From CAYRUP01 sp964489265 (GTDB lineage: Bacteria; Pseudomonadota; Gammaproteobacteria; DSM-16500): a stretch of DNA of 13,075 bases. The position numbers and the translations under genes are program-made. The notes beneath the pieces were generated by a model. That model was not told where the DNA came from. It did not search any database and was given only the letters and a program-made list of their open reading frames with translations. Each line of letters begins with the position of its first letter. The stretch's first letter is position 1. This document shows positions 1 through 8,108 of the stretch, in pieces. Location: positions 1 to 13,075 of the forward strand of contig CAZAXX010000063.1 of the NCBI GenBank assembly GCA_964489265.1, written 5' to 3'.

Positions 1-44
1 ACGAAGTGAAGGATCTCCTTATATATGGAGATCCTTCACTTCGT
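1..44. repeat. Perfect 18-bp inverted repeat (hairpin)
   Basis: Bases 1-18 and 27-44 are exact reverse complements around an 8-base AT spacer. The hairpin lies just past the stop codon of the leftward exported-protein gene, so it may end that operon's transcript. A T-tract cannot be checked because the window ends. The arm containing CCTTCACTTCGTTCAGG recurs in a diverged form at about 13011-13030 (CTTCACTGCGTTCAGG), so this is probably also a dispersed intergenic repeat. Confidence 0.8.
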
Positions 45-78
45 TCAGGATGACAAAAGTCGCTGGGATGACAGGGTA

Positions 79-720
79 TCAATCACAACTTTTCTTCACA
101 ACTTCCGTCGTTCCATTATTTATTTTTCCAATCACATTGGAACCATTCGCAATTTTCACAACACCTGCAACATCACTAAATGTAATTGAACCACCCACAT
201 GAGAACCACACGTTAGTACAACCTCTGGTTTTTCATGTTTTGACTTCACCAATACATCACCTTTCACTTCAGATGACTTTAATTGCATTTTTTGAGAAAA
301 CACAGAAACATTTTTTTCGAAACGGGTATTGACCGCGGATAAACTGCCGGCAATTTCTGCATCGCCTTTGATGGTTGATTTGTTAAAAGTAGCAGCACCC
401 GCAACGCGAATGTCTTTAAAGGTAGATTGATCTGCATTCAACATACCAGCAACCGCAGCTTTGCCTTTGACGACGGAGTTATGCATTTCTGCAACGCCTG
501 CAATATCCATGGCGCCTATATTTGATTTAAATGATTTTACTGGACCGGCAATATGCATATCACCTGTCACATTGGACTCTTGCAAGGAAGCAGCGCCAGC
601 ACAATTGACTGAATCCACTGTTTGATTTGCATAATTACAAATACCGAAACTCGTTTGTGCTTGCGCTGTCGTAACAAAAGCAAATAATACGACAGCCACA
701 CTCAAGATTTTTTTTTGCAT
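79..720 (-). CDS. Exported repeat protein, predicted beta-helix-like, function unknown
   Basis: A 213-residue protein that I do not recognise as a named family. Residues 1-21 form a signal peptide (MQKK, hydrophobic core, TTAQA, then Q), so it should be exported to the periplasm or beyond. From about residue 53 to 200 it repeats a degenerate unit of about 17 residues with the core I/V-A-G and a Ser about 8 residues later (DMHIAG, MDIAG, AAVAG, IRVAG, AEIAG, then weaker copies). This resembles the regular coils of bactofilins or other beta-solenoids; the fold is inference. Four cysteines remain after cleavage (28, 40, 171, 212) and could form disulfides. AGGAGA lies 6 bases ahead of the ATG. 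The gene starts 20 bp after the MFS transporter stop, so it is probably the last gene of the malic enzyme operon. Confidence 0.85.
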   Translation of the reverse strand: MQKKILSVAVVLFAFVTTAQAQTSFGICNYANQTVDSVNCAGAASLQESNVTGDMHIAGPVKSFKSNIGAMDIAGVAEMHNSVVKGKAAVAGMLNADQSTFKDIRVAGAATFNKSTIKGDAEIAGSLSAVNTRFEKNVSVFSQKMQLKSSEVKGDVLVKSKHEKPEVVLTCGSHVGGSITFSDVAGVVKIANGSNVIGKINNGTTEVVKKSCD

Positions 721-740
721 TAATTATCTCCTAAAAAAAA

Positions 741-2033
741 TTACTTCCCAAATGCAGAATCTTCTATATGAATTTCGCAACGCGTTTCTCGAATGCAGAG
801 CGTGAGTAAGATACCGAAAAAGATACCAATTGGCAGTAAGCTCAATGCAGAAATGTAAGCATGCTCAGAGTAAATACGCGCGCCATCGACCATCGCATCC
901 GTCCAATTCAAATCGAGAATTTTCCCAATTGCGGGCGGAAAAATAATTCCACCAACCATCACCAACATATTGACCATGCCAATTGCCGTGCCTGAAATTT
1001 TAATCGACGTGACTTCACGCGCTATTGCAAACACGAGAACTTGCACACTGGATGAGAATCCGAATAAAAATAATAAAACATAAATCGCGGGCAACGATAA
1101 ATTAGGCACATAAAGCAAGATGCAAAAAACAATAATTGCAAAGGATGCGCCTAAGATAATCGGTAAGCGGCGTAATGCAATAAAATCTGAAAATAATCCC
1201 CACATCGGTGCGCCTACTGCGCATCCTAAAAATACCATCGAATTCGCATTCGCTGCATCGGCTCTTGCAATGCCATGTGCTTGTGCTAAATAAGCAGGTC
1301 CCCACAATTCTGCATACGCCGACAGAAACAAATAAAGTAAACAACCTACAATTCCGCATAACCAAATTTGAGTATTGCAAAGCGCAAACCGCAATCCTAA
1401 TAGCAAGCTTCGAAAATCTGATACATGATGATGCGTCTGTTGATTCGGATTCACATCACGCACAACTGACCAGATAATAAAAGCCAAAAGAACGCCTGCA
1501 ATAGAGGCACACATAATTGCCGTTTGCCAACCTGAGGAATCAACAAATGCACGTAAGACGATATCGCCAAATGCAGCACCTAACATGCCTAAACAAAGAA
1601 TAATACCGGAGATTAACGCGAAATAACGTGGCGGCAACCAAATCGTGGCAAGCTTTGCTGCACCCACAAAAGCAAACGCAGAGCCCAAGCCAATTAAAAA
1701 ACGACCGATCATTGCAATCACAATATAATCGCTACATGCAAAAAGATACGCGCCGCTCGCGCACAAAAGACATGCAAAGGTCAGCAAACGTCTTGGCCCG
1801 AAACGATCCATCAATAAACCGACGAGAATCTGCATCGCAACATAAGAATAGTAATAATAAGATCCGGATAGACAGCCAAATTGTGCACCCGTTAAATGAT
1901 AAAAACGCATTAAATTTTCGGCCATCACACTAGGCGACATCCGCAACAAATATTCGTAACTATAAAATAGCGCGCCTAACCCACAAATAAACCAAGGAAA
2001 TACACCGGTTTTTGAATAAAACTTACTGGTCAC
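741..2033 (-). CDS. Major facilitator superfamily transporter
   Basis: A 430-residue inner-membrane protein with about twelve hydrophobic segments and a central hydrophilic, His-rich loop near residues 192-208. The MFS motif A appears between TM2 and TM3 as GLLMDRFGPRRL (72-83), with a degenerate second copy GLFSDFIALRRL (279-290) in the C-terminal half. The N-terminal FYSYEYLLRMSPSVM resembles MFS carriers common in Legionella and Coxiella, some of which import amino acids; I cannot assign the substrate. The start is GTG at 2031-2033, preceded by AAGGAGGT (2038-2045) only four bases away; the next in-frame Met is residue 32, which would remove part of TM1. It lies 39 bp after the malic enzyme gene, so import of a C4 acid or an amino acid feeding that enzyme is possible but unproven. 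Confidence 0.9.
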   Translation of the reverse strand: MTSKFYSKTGVFPWFICGLGALFYSYEYLLRMSPSVMAENLMRFYHLTGAQFGCLSGSYYYYSYVAMQILVGLLMDRFGPRRLLTFACLLCASGAYLFACSDYIVIAMIGRFLIGLGSAFAFVGAAKLATIWLPPRYFALISGIILCLGMLGAAFGDIVLRAFVDSSGWQTAIMCASIAGVLLAFIIWSVVRDVNPNQQTHHHVSDFRSLLLGLRFALCNTQIWLCGIVGCLLYLFLSAYAELWGPAYLAQAHGIARADAANANSMVFLGCAVGAPMWGLFSDFIALRRLPIILGASFAIIVFCILLYVPNLSLPAIYVLLFLFGFSSSVQVLVFAIAREVTSIKISGTAIGMVNMLVMVGGIIFPPAIGKILDLNWTDAMVDGARIYSEHAYISALSLLPIGIFFGILLTLCIRETRCEIHIEDSAFGK

Positions 2034-2072
2034 CCCGACCTCCTTCTTATAAGAATTGCCCAGTCTCTCGCA

Positions 2073-3311
2073 TCATGCTGTATGATTTGGAACGAGAGAA
2101 ACACCTGAATTAATAGCAGCTAATGCGACCGCTGCAGATACTTTTTCTTTTAATCGTGGATCAATCAATTTGGGAAGAAGATAATCAGGTCCAAATACCA
2201 TTGGGCCTTTGTGCGAATAAGCCGCCAAGACACTTTCAGGCACTGGTTCACGTGCTAAATCTTTCAGTGCATGCACAGCAGCCAGTTGCATTGCTTCGTT
2301 AATACATGTCGCATGGACATTGAGTGCCCCGCGGAAAATGTATGGAAAACAAAGCGCGTTATTAACCTGATTCGGATAATCACTACGTCCTGTTGCCATA
2401 ATGACATCGCTACGAACTTGGTATGCGAGTTCGGGCATTATTTCTGGCGTCGGATTCGAGAGTGCAAAAACGATAGGTTTGGACGCCATAGCCTGTAGCA
2501 TATCAGGAGTCATTAAATCCGGTCCAGACACTCCAATAAACACATCTGCATCCGTTAAAGCCTCGGCCAACGTGTATTTATTTGTTTTATTTGCAAACTC
2601 TTTTTTATAGCTATTTAAATCTTTTCTGTCGGCATGAATCACACCCGCACGATCCACCATCAAAATATGGTCTCGATTTGCACCCAATTTGATGAGTAAT
2701 TGCATGGCTGCAATACCTGCCGCACCAGCGCCAGCACAGACGATTTGCACATCACTTAGTTTTTTACCCTGTAATTCAAGTGCATTCAATAAACCGGCCG
2801 CAATCACGATCGCAGTGCCATGTTGATCATCATGAAAGACTGGGATCGATAATCTTTCTTTTAAAACCCGCTCTATTTCAAAACATTCTGGCGCCTTGAT
2901 ATCTTCCAGGTTGATGGCACCAAAAGTCGGCGCTATCCGAGTCACCGTATCAATGAAATCCTTAGGATCGTCACAATCAACTTCAATATCAAATACGTCA
3001 ATATCCGCAAAACGCTTAAATAGGACGCCTTTACCTTCCATCACGGGCTTACTCGCGAGGGCGCCTACATTTCCTAATCCGAGCACCGCAGTGCCATTCG
3101 TGATGACTGCAACCAGGTTTCCTTTGCTGGTATAGCGATAAGCCGCTTTGCTGTCCGCTGCAATTTCCTTAACGGGCTCAGCAACGCCTGGCGTATAACA
3201 AAGAGATAAATCGTTTTGGGTTTCGGTAGGTTTCGTGGAGTTAACGCTGATTTTGCCTGGGGTGGGATTTGAGTGGTAATCGAGTGCTGCTTTACGTAAA
3301 TCAATAGTCAT
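2073..3311 (-). CDS. NAD(P)-dependent malic enzyme, single-domain form
   Basis: Oxidative decarboxylation of malate to pyruvate and CO2 with reduction of NAD(P), in the cytoplasm. Family signatures are clear: YTPGVAEP with catalytic Tyr39, ASKPVMEGKG with Lys94, LEDIKAPECFEIE with metal ligands Glu136 and Asp137, FHDDQHGT with Asp161/Asp162, and the dinucleotide-binding GAGAAG (194-199). Residues ALSNPTPE (283-290) and NQVNNAL carry conserved Asn residues. At 412 residues it matches the short bacterial form and lacks the C-terminal phosphotransacetylase-like domain of long MaeB enzymes (about 760 residues). Cofactor preference cannot be read reliably. AAAAGGG precedes the ATG. It is the first gene of a probable three-gene leftward unit with an MFS carrier and an exported protein, suggesting a link between uptake and pyruvate/NADPH supply. 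Confidence 0.95.
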   Translation of the reverse strand: MTIDLRKAALDYHSNPTPGKISVNSTKPTETQNDLSLCYTPGVAEPVKEIAADSKAAYRYTSKGNLVAVITNGTAVLGLGNVGALASKPVMEGKGVLFKRFADIDVFDIEVDCDDPKDFIDTVTRIAPTFGAINLEDIKAPECFEIERVLKERLSIPVFHDDQHGTAIVIAAGLLNALELQGKKLSDVQIVCAGAGAAGIAAMQLLIKLGANRDHILMVDRAGVIHADRKDLNSYKKEFANKTNKYTLAEALTDADVFIGVSGPDLMTPDMLQAMASKPIVFALSNPTPEIMPELAYQVRSDVIMATGRSDYPNQVNNALCFPYIFRGALNVHATCINEAMQLAAVHALKDLAREPVPESVLAAYSHKGPMVFGPDYLLPKLIDPRLKEKVSAAVALAAINSGVSLVPNHTA

Positions 3312-3371
3312 GGGTATAGCCCTTTTCGTTATTTTTAGTAAAGATCATGACACTAACGTCCAATATTAGAT

Positions 3372-3400
3372 GTTAAATTAAATGTGAGGATAGTCCTCAA
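3372..3400 (-). promoter_or_regulatory. Possible malic enzyme promoter with inverted repeat
   Basis: Read leftward, TTGAGG (3395-3400) and TTTAAC (3372-3377) are separated by 17 bases, a weak sigma70-like pair. The perfect inverted repeat TGAGGA-TAG-TCCTCA (3385-3399) overlaps the -35 element and could be an operator. The -10 match is poor, so this is tentative. Confidence 0.3.
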
Positions 3401-3405
3401 TTGAC

Positions 3406-3426
3406 ACCCCGCAATGGCTGCGGGGT
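3406..3426 (-). terminator. Hairpin after rpmE
   Basis: ACCCCGCA (3406-3413) pairs exactly with TGCGGGGT (3419-3426) around a 5-base loop, 17 bp past the rpmE stop. It is GC-rich and well placed to end the rpmE transcript, but no run of T follows in the leftward direction, so it may be a weak terminator or a 3'-end stabiliser. Confidence 0.5.
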
Positions 3427-3442
3427 ATGAAAGAAAGCCAGA

Positions 3443-3697
3443 TTATTTATCTTGCTGATCTGCTTGATCGGCTGGCTTAGCGGAGCCTTTGGCGGTTTTA
3501 CGGCCATATTTTTGTTGGAAGCGATCCACACGACCGGCGGTATCAACGATCTTTTGCTTACCGGTGTAAAAAGGATGGCATTTGGAGCAAACTTCTAAAA
3601 GTAAATCTCTACCTAACGTTGAACGTGTAGTAAATTTATTGCCGCAACTACAAGCTACTTTAATTTCATTATATTGTGGATGGATATCCTGCTTCAT
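3443..3697 (-). CDS. rpmE: 50S ribosomal protein L31, zinc-binding type
   Basis: An 84-residue large-subunit protein (bL31) that helps bridge the two ribosomal subunits. The N-terminal MKQDIHPQYNEI, the zinc ligands Cys16, Cys18, Cys37 and Cys40 (CSC...CSKC), HPFYTGKQK and the VDRFQQKYG core are all typical of the C+ form (RpmE rather than the zinc-free YkgM form). The C-terminal tail after residue 67 is Lys/Ala/Asp/Gln-rich and somewhat longer than the E. coli protein (70 residues). A ribosome binding site AAGAGGTT lies at 3701-3708. It has its own promoter (3742-3770) and a hairpin after the stop, so it is probably monocistronic. Confidence 0.97.
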   Translation of the reverse strand: MKQDIHPQYNEIKVACSCGNKFTTRSTLGRDLLLEVCSKCHPFYTGKQKIVDTAGRVDRFQQKYGRKTAKGSAKPADQADQQDK

Positions 3698-3741
3698 AAA
3701 AACCTCTTAAACTAACAATCCTGAGCAAAATTAAGCTGGCC

Positions 3742-3770
3742 ATAATAGCCGAGACTGCGAGACGAATCAA
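3742..3770 (-). promoter_or_regulatory. Sigma70-type promoter of rpmE
   Basis: On the minus strand TTGATT (3765-3770) and TATTAT (3742-3747) are separated by exactly 17 bases, 45 bp upstream of the rpmE start codon. This is the best-looking housekeeping promoter in the window. Confidence 0.55.
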
Positions 3771-3784
3771 GTCAAACGTAACCT

Positions 3785-3863
3785 TGTCATTCCCGCGTAT
3801 ATTGTCATTCCCGCGAAGGCGGGAATCTATTCGGCATGGATCCCCGCCTTCGCGGGGATGACA
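3785..3863. repeat. Cluster of TGTCAT hairpin repeats
   Basis: A truncated copy (3785-3797) is followed by a full 26-base unit (3803-3828) and an inverted 26-base unit (3838-3863). Each full unit reads TGTCAT, six stem bases, GAAG, six complementary bases, then ATCT or ATCC. The two full units can also pair with each other, giving a long composite hairpin between xthA and rpmE. A further fragment, GGGATGACA, lies at 3877-3885. The same family occurs near 12662-12732 and 12822-12878. Confidence 0.85.
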
Positions 3864-3892
3864 GCTTCTGGGACTGGGATGACAATTCGCCC

Positions 3893-4681
3893 CTACAACT
3901 CAAACTGGGCGATCACTGGCGCATGATCTGAAGGCCGTTCCCAGCCTCTAGGCAGTTTATCAATGCTACATTGCCTGCATTGCTTGGCCAATGCAGTACT
4001 CGCGAGAATATGATCGATACGCAGCCCCAGATTTCGTTTAAAGGCATTTAATCGATAATCCCACCAGCTGTATACTTTCTCTGGCTGCTCTTGTAAGCGA
4101 AAGCAATCAGCAAACCCAAGCTGTAACATCGCCTGAAACTCTCGACGCTCAGGTTCACTAAATAAAACCTGGCCCTCTAAGGCTTTAGGATCATGTACAT
4201 CAATATTTTCGGGTGCAATATTAAAATCACCTAAAATAATGAACTTGGAGTGCTTCTGTAACTCATTTTGCAAAAAGACATTGAGATGCGTCAGCCACTT
4301 CAATTTATATTGGTATTTTTCGGATTGAATGCTTTCGCCATTCGGCACATATAAATTTAAAATGCGTATATCATCAATCGTGACCGCCAGCACACGACGC
4401 TGATGATCTAGCAGCACTGGAATATCCGTCACAATATCGGTTTGAATATGACGGTCCATCCCCTTGCATAAGATAGCAACGCCGTTATACGTTTTTTGTC
4501 CGTTTACGATAGCGTCGTAACCAATCTTGCGAATTTCTTCCAGAGGAAAATCTTCTGTTGGCATTTTAAGTTCTTGCAGCGCGAGTACATCCGGTTGTTC
4601 GGTCAAAAGCCACTGCAAAACATGCGGTAAACGCACGCGCAGCGAATTGACATTCCACGTAGCAATTTTAAATGATTTCAT
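3893..4681 (-). CDS. xthA: Exodeoxyribonuclease III (AP endonuclease)
   Basis: Base-excision repair nuclease: cuts 5' to abasic sites and removes 3' blocking groups, also a 3'-5' exonuclease, in the cytoplasm. The 262 residues are close to E. coli ExoIII (268). Visible family motifs are WNVNS (9-13), LQELK with metal ligand Glu37, Tyr111 in LYVPNG, GDFN with Asp152 and Asn154, WWDYR (206-210), LRIDHIL with Asp223, and the terminal SDHAPV with Asp252 and His253. All catalytic residues appear intact. The gene begins 11 bp after the glnA stop and has no obvious promoter of its own, so it is probably cotranscribed with glnA. A purine-rich AGAGAGA stretch serves as ribosome binding site. Confidence 0.95.
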   Translation of the reverse strand: MKSFKIATWNVNSLRVRLPHVLQWLLTEQPDVLALQELKMPTEDFPLEEIRKIGYDAIVNGQKTYNGVAILCKGMDRHIQTDIVTDIPVLLDHQRRVLAVTIDDIRILNLYVPNGESIQSEKYQYKLKWLTHLNVFLQNELQKHSKFIILGDFNIAPENIDVHDPKALEGQVLFSEPERREFQAMLQLGFADCFRLQEQPEKVYSWWDYRLNAFKRNLGLRIDHILASTALAKQCRQCSIDKLPRGWERPSDHAPVIAQFEL

Positions 4682-4692
4682 GTTCTCTCTAT

Positions 4693-6099
4693 CTATGTAC
4701 TGTAATACATGTCAAATTCAACTGGATGCGTCGTCATGTTAATACGCGTGACTTCTTCACGTTTGATTTGAATATACGATTTAATTAATTCTTCGTTAAA
4801 AACATTCCCTACCAATAAAAATTCATAATCTTTTTCCAGGCAATCTAATGCTTGTTCCAGCGAAGAACAAAGACTCGGTAAAGATTCCACTGTTTCGCGC
4901 GGCAAATGATAAAGATCTTCATCCACTGCAGCACCCGGATGAATTTTATTTTTGATTCCATCCAAACCCGCCATCAACATGGCTGAAAAAGCCAGATACG
5001 GATTCGCCAATGCATCTGGAAAACGCACTTCAATACGTTTTTCTTTTTCACTGAAAGCAAAAGGAATACGAATACCTGCAGAACGATTACTTTCGGAATA
5101 TACCATCGTGACAGGCGCTTCGAAACCAGGCACTAACCGTTTATAACTATTCGTTCCCGGATTGGTAAATGCATTCAGCGCGCGCGCATGTTTGATGATG
5201 CCACCGATATAATAAAGCGCTAATTCAGAGAGGCCCGCATATTGATCGCCCGCAAATAAATTTTTATCTTTCAGCGCTAAGGATTGATGACAATGCAAGC
5301 CACTGCCATTATCACCCACTAATGGTTTTGGCATAAAAGTAATTGTCCGACCGAAAGAATGCGCGACATTATGCAACACATATTTAAAAATTAACATTTC
5401 ATCTGCTTTGACTAACAATCGACTGTAATGTGTGGAAATTTCATTTTGGTTGGCGGTTGCGACTTCATGATGATGCACTTCGGGTGATAGTCCCATCTCC
5501 GTTAACGTTTCGCACATTGTAGAACGTAAATCATGGGATGAATCGACAGGTGGTACTGGAAAATAACCGCCTTTGATGCGCGGACGATGTCCCATGTTGC
5601 CTTCTTCCATTTGAACGCCGCTATTCCATGCCCCTTCCAGCGCATCGACTTCATAAAAACAGCCATTCATGGACAGATCCCAACGCACATCGTCAAAAAT
5701 AAAAAATTCGACTTCCTGGCCAAAATAACAAACATCCGCTATGCCTGATTCTTTCAAATAAGCCTCGGCACGTTTAGCGACCGCACGAGGATCACCGATG
5801 TAAGGTTTATTTGTCACAGGATCAAATACATCACAACGAATATTTAAGGTTGGCACTTCGCAGAATGGATCGAGTATCGCTGTACTCTCATCAAGTTTAA
5901 GCACAAGATCCGATTCATTGATCGCAGCCCATCCGACAATTGATGAACCATCAAATACTTTGCCGTTTTTAAATAAATTATCATCGGCTTTATCGCTAGG
6001 CAAAGTGACATGATGTTCTTTGCCGCGCAAATCACAAAAACGCAAATCGATAAATTTAACCTGATGTTCTTCAAGCATTTTTTTGATATTTGCCGACAT
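4693..6099 (-). CDS. glnA: Glutamine synthetase, type I (GSI-beta-like)
   Basis: ATP-dependent synthesis of glutamine from glutamate and ammonia; cytoplasmic dodecamer and the centre of nitrogen assimilation. From the ATG at 6097-6099 the protein has 468 residues, one fewer than E. coli GlnA. It begins MSANIKKMLEEHQVKFIDLRF as in the family. FDGSSIVGW, GQEVEFF, HHHEVATANQNEI, NGSGLHCHQS, NPGTNSYKRLVPG and RSAGIRIP are conserved. Tyr397 lies in DLYHLP, the adenylylation site, so control by a GlnE-type enzyme is expected. A longer GTG start at 6120 adds seven residues (MNIWSIL) absent from the family, and GGAGT sits six bases before the ATG, so the shorter start is preferred. It is divergent from typA and followed by xthA. 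Confidence 0.97.
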   Translation of the reverse strand: MSANIKKMLEEHQVKFIDLRFCDLRGKEHHVTLPSDKADDNLFKNGKVFDGSSIVGWAAINESDLVLKLDESTAILDPFCEVPTLNIRCDVFDPVTNKPYIGDPRAVAKRAEAYLKESGIADVCYFGQEVEFFIFDDVRWDLSMNGCFYEVDALEGAWNSGVQMEEGNMGHRPRIKGGYFPVPPVDSSHDLRSTMCETLTEMGLSPEVHHHEVATANQNEISTHYSRLLVKADEMLIFKYVLHNVAHSFGRTITFMPKPLVGDNGSGLHCHQSLALKDKNLFAGDQYAGLSELALYYIGGIIKHARALNAFTNPGTNSYKRLVPGFEAPVTMVYSESNRSAGIRIPFAFSEKEKRIEVRFPDALANPYLAFSAMLMAGLDGIKNKIHPGAAVDEDLYHLPRETVESLPSLCSSLEQALDCLEKDYEFLLVGNVFNEELIKSYIQIKREEVTRINMTTHPVEFDMYYST

Positions 6100-6105
6100 G
6101 AGAAT

Positions 6106-6110
6106 ACTCC
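6106..6110 (-). promoter_or_regulatory. Ribosome binding site deciding the glnA start
   Basis: Leftward GGAGT with six bases to the ATG at 6097-6099. It lies inside the extra coding stretch of the longer GTG-started frame, which argues against that start. Confidence 0.7.
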
Positions 6111-6132
6111 ATATATTCACGATGATTAACCT

Positions 6133-6160
6133 ATTCTAACTTTAAAGCCGCCCCTACAAA
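6133..6160 (-). promoter_or_regulatory. Possible glnA promoter
   Basis: On the minus strand TAGAAT (6133-6138) is a good -10 element; TTTGTA (6155-6160) sits 16 bases upstream as a weak -35 element. No sigma54 (GG-N10-GC) element was evident near it. Confidence 0.35.
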
Positions 6161-6174
6161 AACGTTTTTCGGGG
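6151..6174. promoter_or_regulatory. Near-palindrome between glnA and typA
   Basis: CCCC and GGGG enclose the 12-base palindrome AAAAACGTTTTT, with a small bulge on one side. It lies between two divergent genes and overlaps the putative glnA -35 region, so a regulator site is more likely than a terminator. No function can be assigned. Confidence 0.4.
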
Positions 6175-6240
6175 TTAAGGTAGCAGCCAAAGCATTATTC
6201 AGGTAAGATACAGGACTTTTTTTGAGAACCCAGGTACAAC

Positions 6241-8052
6241 ATGTCAGAACAATTAAGAAATATTGCAATCATCGCTCACGTCGATCATGGCAAAACTACG
6301 TTAGTCGATAAATTATTACAACAAACGTCAAGCCTTTCCAAAAAGACGACGAACACCGAACGGGTGATGGATAGCAACGATCTGGAACGCGAACGCGGCA
6401 TTACGATTCTTGCCAAAAACACGGCATTAAAGTGGCGCGATTACCGTATTAACATTGTGGATACCCCAGGACATGCTGACTTCGGTGGCGAAGTGGAACG
6501 TATTCTGTCGATGGTGGATTCCGTACTTTTGCTGGTCGATGCTGTCGATGGGCCTATGCCACAAACGCGTTTTGTGACGCAAAAAGCCTTTGCGCAAGGT
6601 TTAAATCCGATTGTTGTTATTAATAAAATCGATAGACCAGGCGCACGACCTGACTGGGTTGTTGATCAGGTATTTGATTTATTTGATCGCCTGGGTGCAA
6701 CAGACAAACAGCTCGATTTCCCGATTGTTTATTCTTCTGCATTGTTGGGTTATGCCACATTGGATTTAGCGCAATCTAGCCAAGACATGAATCCATTATT
6801 TGAAACCATTGTGAAATCAGTTCCAGCGCCAGATGTCGATCCAAATGGTCCGTTTCAAATGCAAATCAGTACACTGGATTATTCCAGTTATGTGGGCATG
6901 ATTGGTATTGGTCGAATCAAGCGTGGTCAAGTCAAAACAAATATGCCTGTCACTGTCATTGATCGCGAAGGTAAAACACGTCAGGGTCGTATTTTGCAAG
7001 TACTGGAATATCTCGGTTTGGAGCGCAGTGAAGTTGCTCTTGCAAATGCGGGTGACATTGTCGCAATCACTGGTATTGATGCATTAAAAATTTCTGACAC
7101 CTTGTGTGACCCAACTGCTGTTGAAGCATTGCCACCACTCAATGTAGATGAACCAACCGTCAGCATGACGTTCCAAGTCAACACATCGCCATTTGCTGGC
7201 CGCGAAGGAAAATACGTTACCAGCCGTAAAATTCGCGAGCGTTTAGAACAAGAATTATTGCATAACGTTGCATTACGTGTAGAAGACACTGCTGATCCTG
7301 ATAAATTTAAAGTATCCGGTCGTGGTGAATTGCATCTTTCTATTTTGATTGAAAACATGCGTCGCGAAGGATATGAATTAGCCGTATCGCGTCCTGAAGT
7401 AATCACCAAAATGGTGGATGGTGAATTGCAAGAACCATATGAAACCATGACGGTGGATATTGAAACCACCCATCAAGGTGCCATCATGGAAATTCTCGGC
7501 AGTCGTCGCGGTGAATTAAAAAATATGGTTTCCGATGACAAAGGTCGTGTACGGTTAGATTATGTTATTCCTGCACGTGCACTCATTGGTTTTCATAATG
7601 AATTTTTAACCATGACGTCTGGCACTGGTTTATTACATCATGTATTCAGTCATTATGGACCTGCGGTGAAAGGTGACTTTGCCCAACGTAAAAATGGGGT
7701 ATTAATCGCCAATCAAGCCGGTGTTGCATTAGCGTATGCGTTATGGAATTTACAAGAACGCGGCCGCATGATTATTCCGCCACAAACTGAAACGTATGAA
7801 GGCATGATTGTGGGTATTCATACACGCGACAATGATTTGGTCGTGAATGTTTGCAAGGCAAAACAGTTAACTAACATTCGTGCTGCTGGATCAGATGAAA
7901 ATATTATTTTAATACCGTATATTCAAATGTCGCTTGAGCAAGCTCTTGAATTTATTGATGATGATGAATTGGTTGAGGTGACCCCGGAAACTATTCGCGT
8001 CAGAAAGAAATTCTTGAAGGAACATGAACGTAAGCGATCTTCCAAAGCGTAA
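6241..8052 (+). CDS. typA: Ribosome-associated GTPase TypA/BipA
   Basis: Translational GTPase of the EF-G/LepA group that binds ribosomes and supports assembly, stress and cold adaptation. The 603 residues fit the family. G motifs are AHVDHGKT (12-19), RGITI (52-56), DTPGH (74-78), NKID (128-131) and SSA (165-167). The EF-Tu-like domain 2, two EF-G-like alpha/beta domains (VSGRGELHLSIL, RRGELKNM) and the TypA-specific C-terminal domain (TSGTGLLHHVFSHYGP, RKNGVLIANQAGVALAYALWNLQERG) follow in the usual order. The start MSEQLRNIAIIAHVDHGKTT matches the family; AGGT five bases upstream is a weak ribosome binding site. It is divergent from glnA. Confidence 0.97.
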   Translation: MSEQLRNIAIIAHVDHGKTTLVDKLLQQTSSLSKKTTNTERVMDSNDLERERGITILAKNTALKWRDYRINIVDTPGHADFGGEVERILSMVDSVLLLVDAVDGPMPQTRFVTQKAFAQGLNPIVVINKIDRPGARPDWVVDQVFDLFDRLGATDKQLDFPIVYSSALLGYATLDLAQSSQDMNPLFETIVKSVPAPDVDPNGPFQMQISTLDYSSYVGMIGIGRIKRGQVKTNMPVTVIDREGKTRQGRILQVLEYLGLERSEVALANAGDIVAITGIDALKISDTLCDPTAVEALPPLNVDEPTVSMTFQVNTSPFAGREGKYVTSRKIRERLEQELLHNVALRVEDTADPDKFKVSGRGELHLSILIENMRREGYELAVSRPEVITKMVDGELQEPYETMTVDIETTHQGAIMEILGSRRGELKNMVSDDKGRVRLDYVIPARALIGFHNEFLTMTSGTGLLHHVFSHYGPAVKGDFAQRKNGVLIANQAGVALAYALWNLQERGRMIIPPQTETYEGMIVGIHTRDNDLVVNVCKAKQLTNIRAAGSDENIILIPYIQMSLEQALEFIDDDELVEVTPETIRVRKKFLKEHERKRSSKA

Positions 8053-8065
8053 TTTCTCTAGAACA

Positions 8066-8093
8066 ATCCTGTAGTTAGCGAAAGCTACAGGAT
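8066..8093 (+). terminator. Hairpin after typA
   Basis: ATCCTGTAG (8066-8074) pairs exactly with CTACAGGAT (8085-8093). It lies 13 bp after the typA stop and separates typA from the next promoter. There is no T-run after it, so termination may be incomplete. Confidence 0.5.
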
Positions 8094-8108
8094 GATTCTC
8101 AAGTCACT

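Noticed and set aside
3360..3390. TTAA-rich stretch upstream of malic enzyme as a fourth PmrA-like box
   Set aside because: TTAA motifs there are 5 bp apart, or about 12 bp to a CTAA, not the 11-bp period of the other three.
6100..6120. Seven-residue N-terminal extension of glnA from a GTG
   Set aside because: Not found in the family, and the ribosome binding site GGAGT serves the downstream ATG.
6981..7469. 162-residue open frame opposite typA
   Set aside because: Fully antisense within the conserved typA gene, no start signals.
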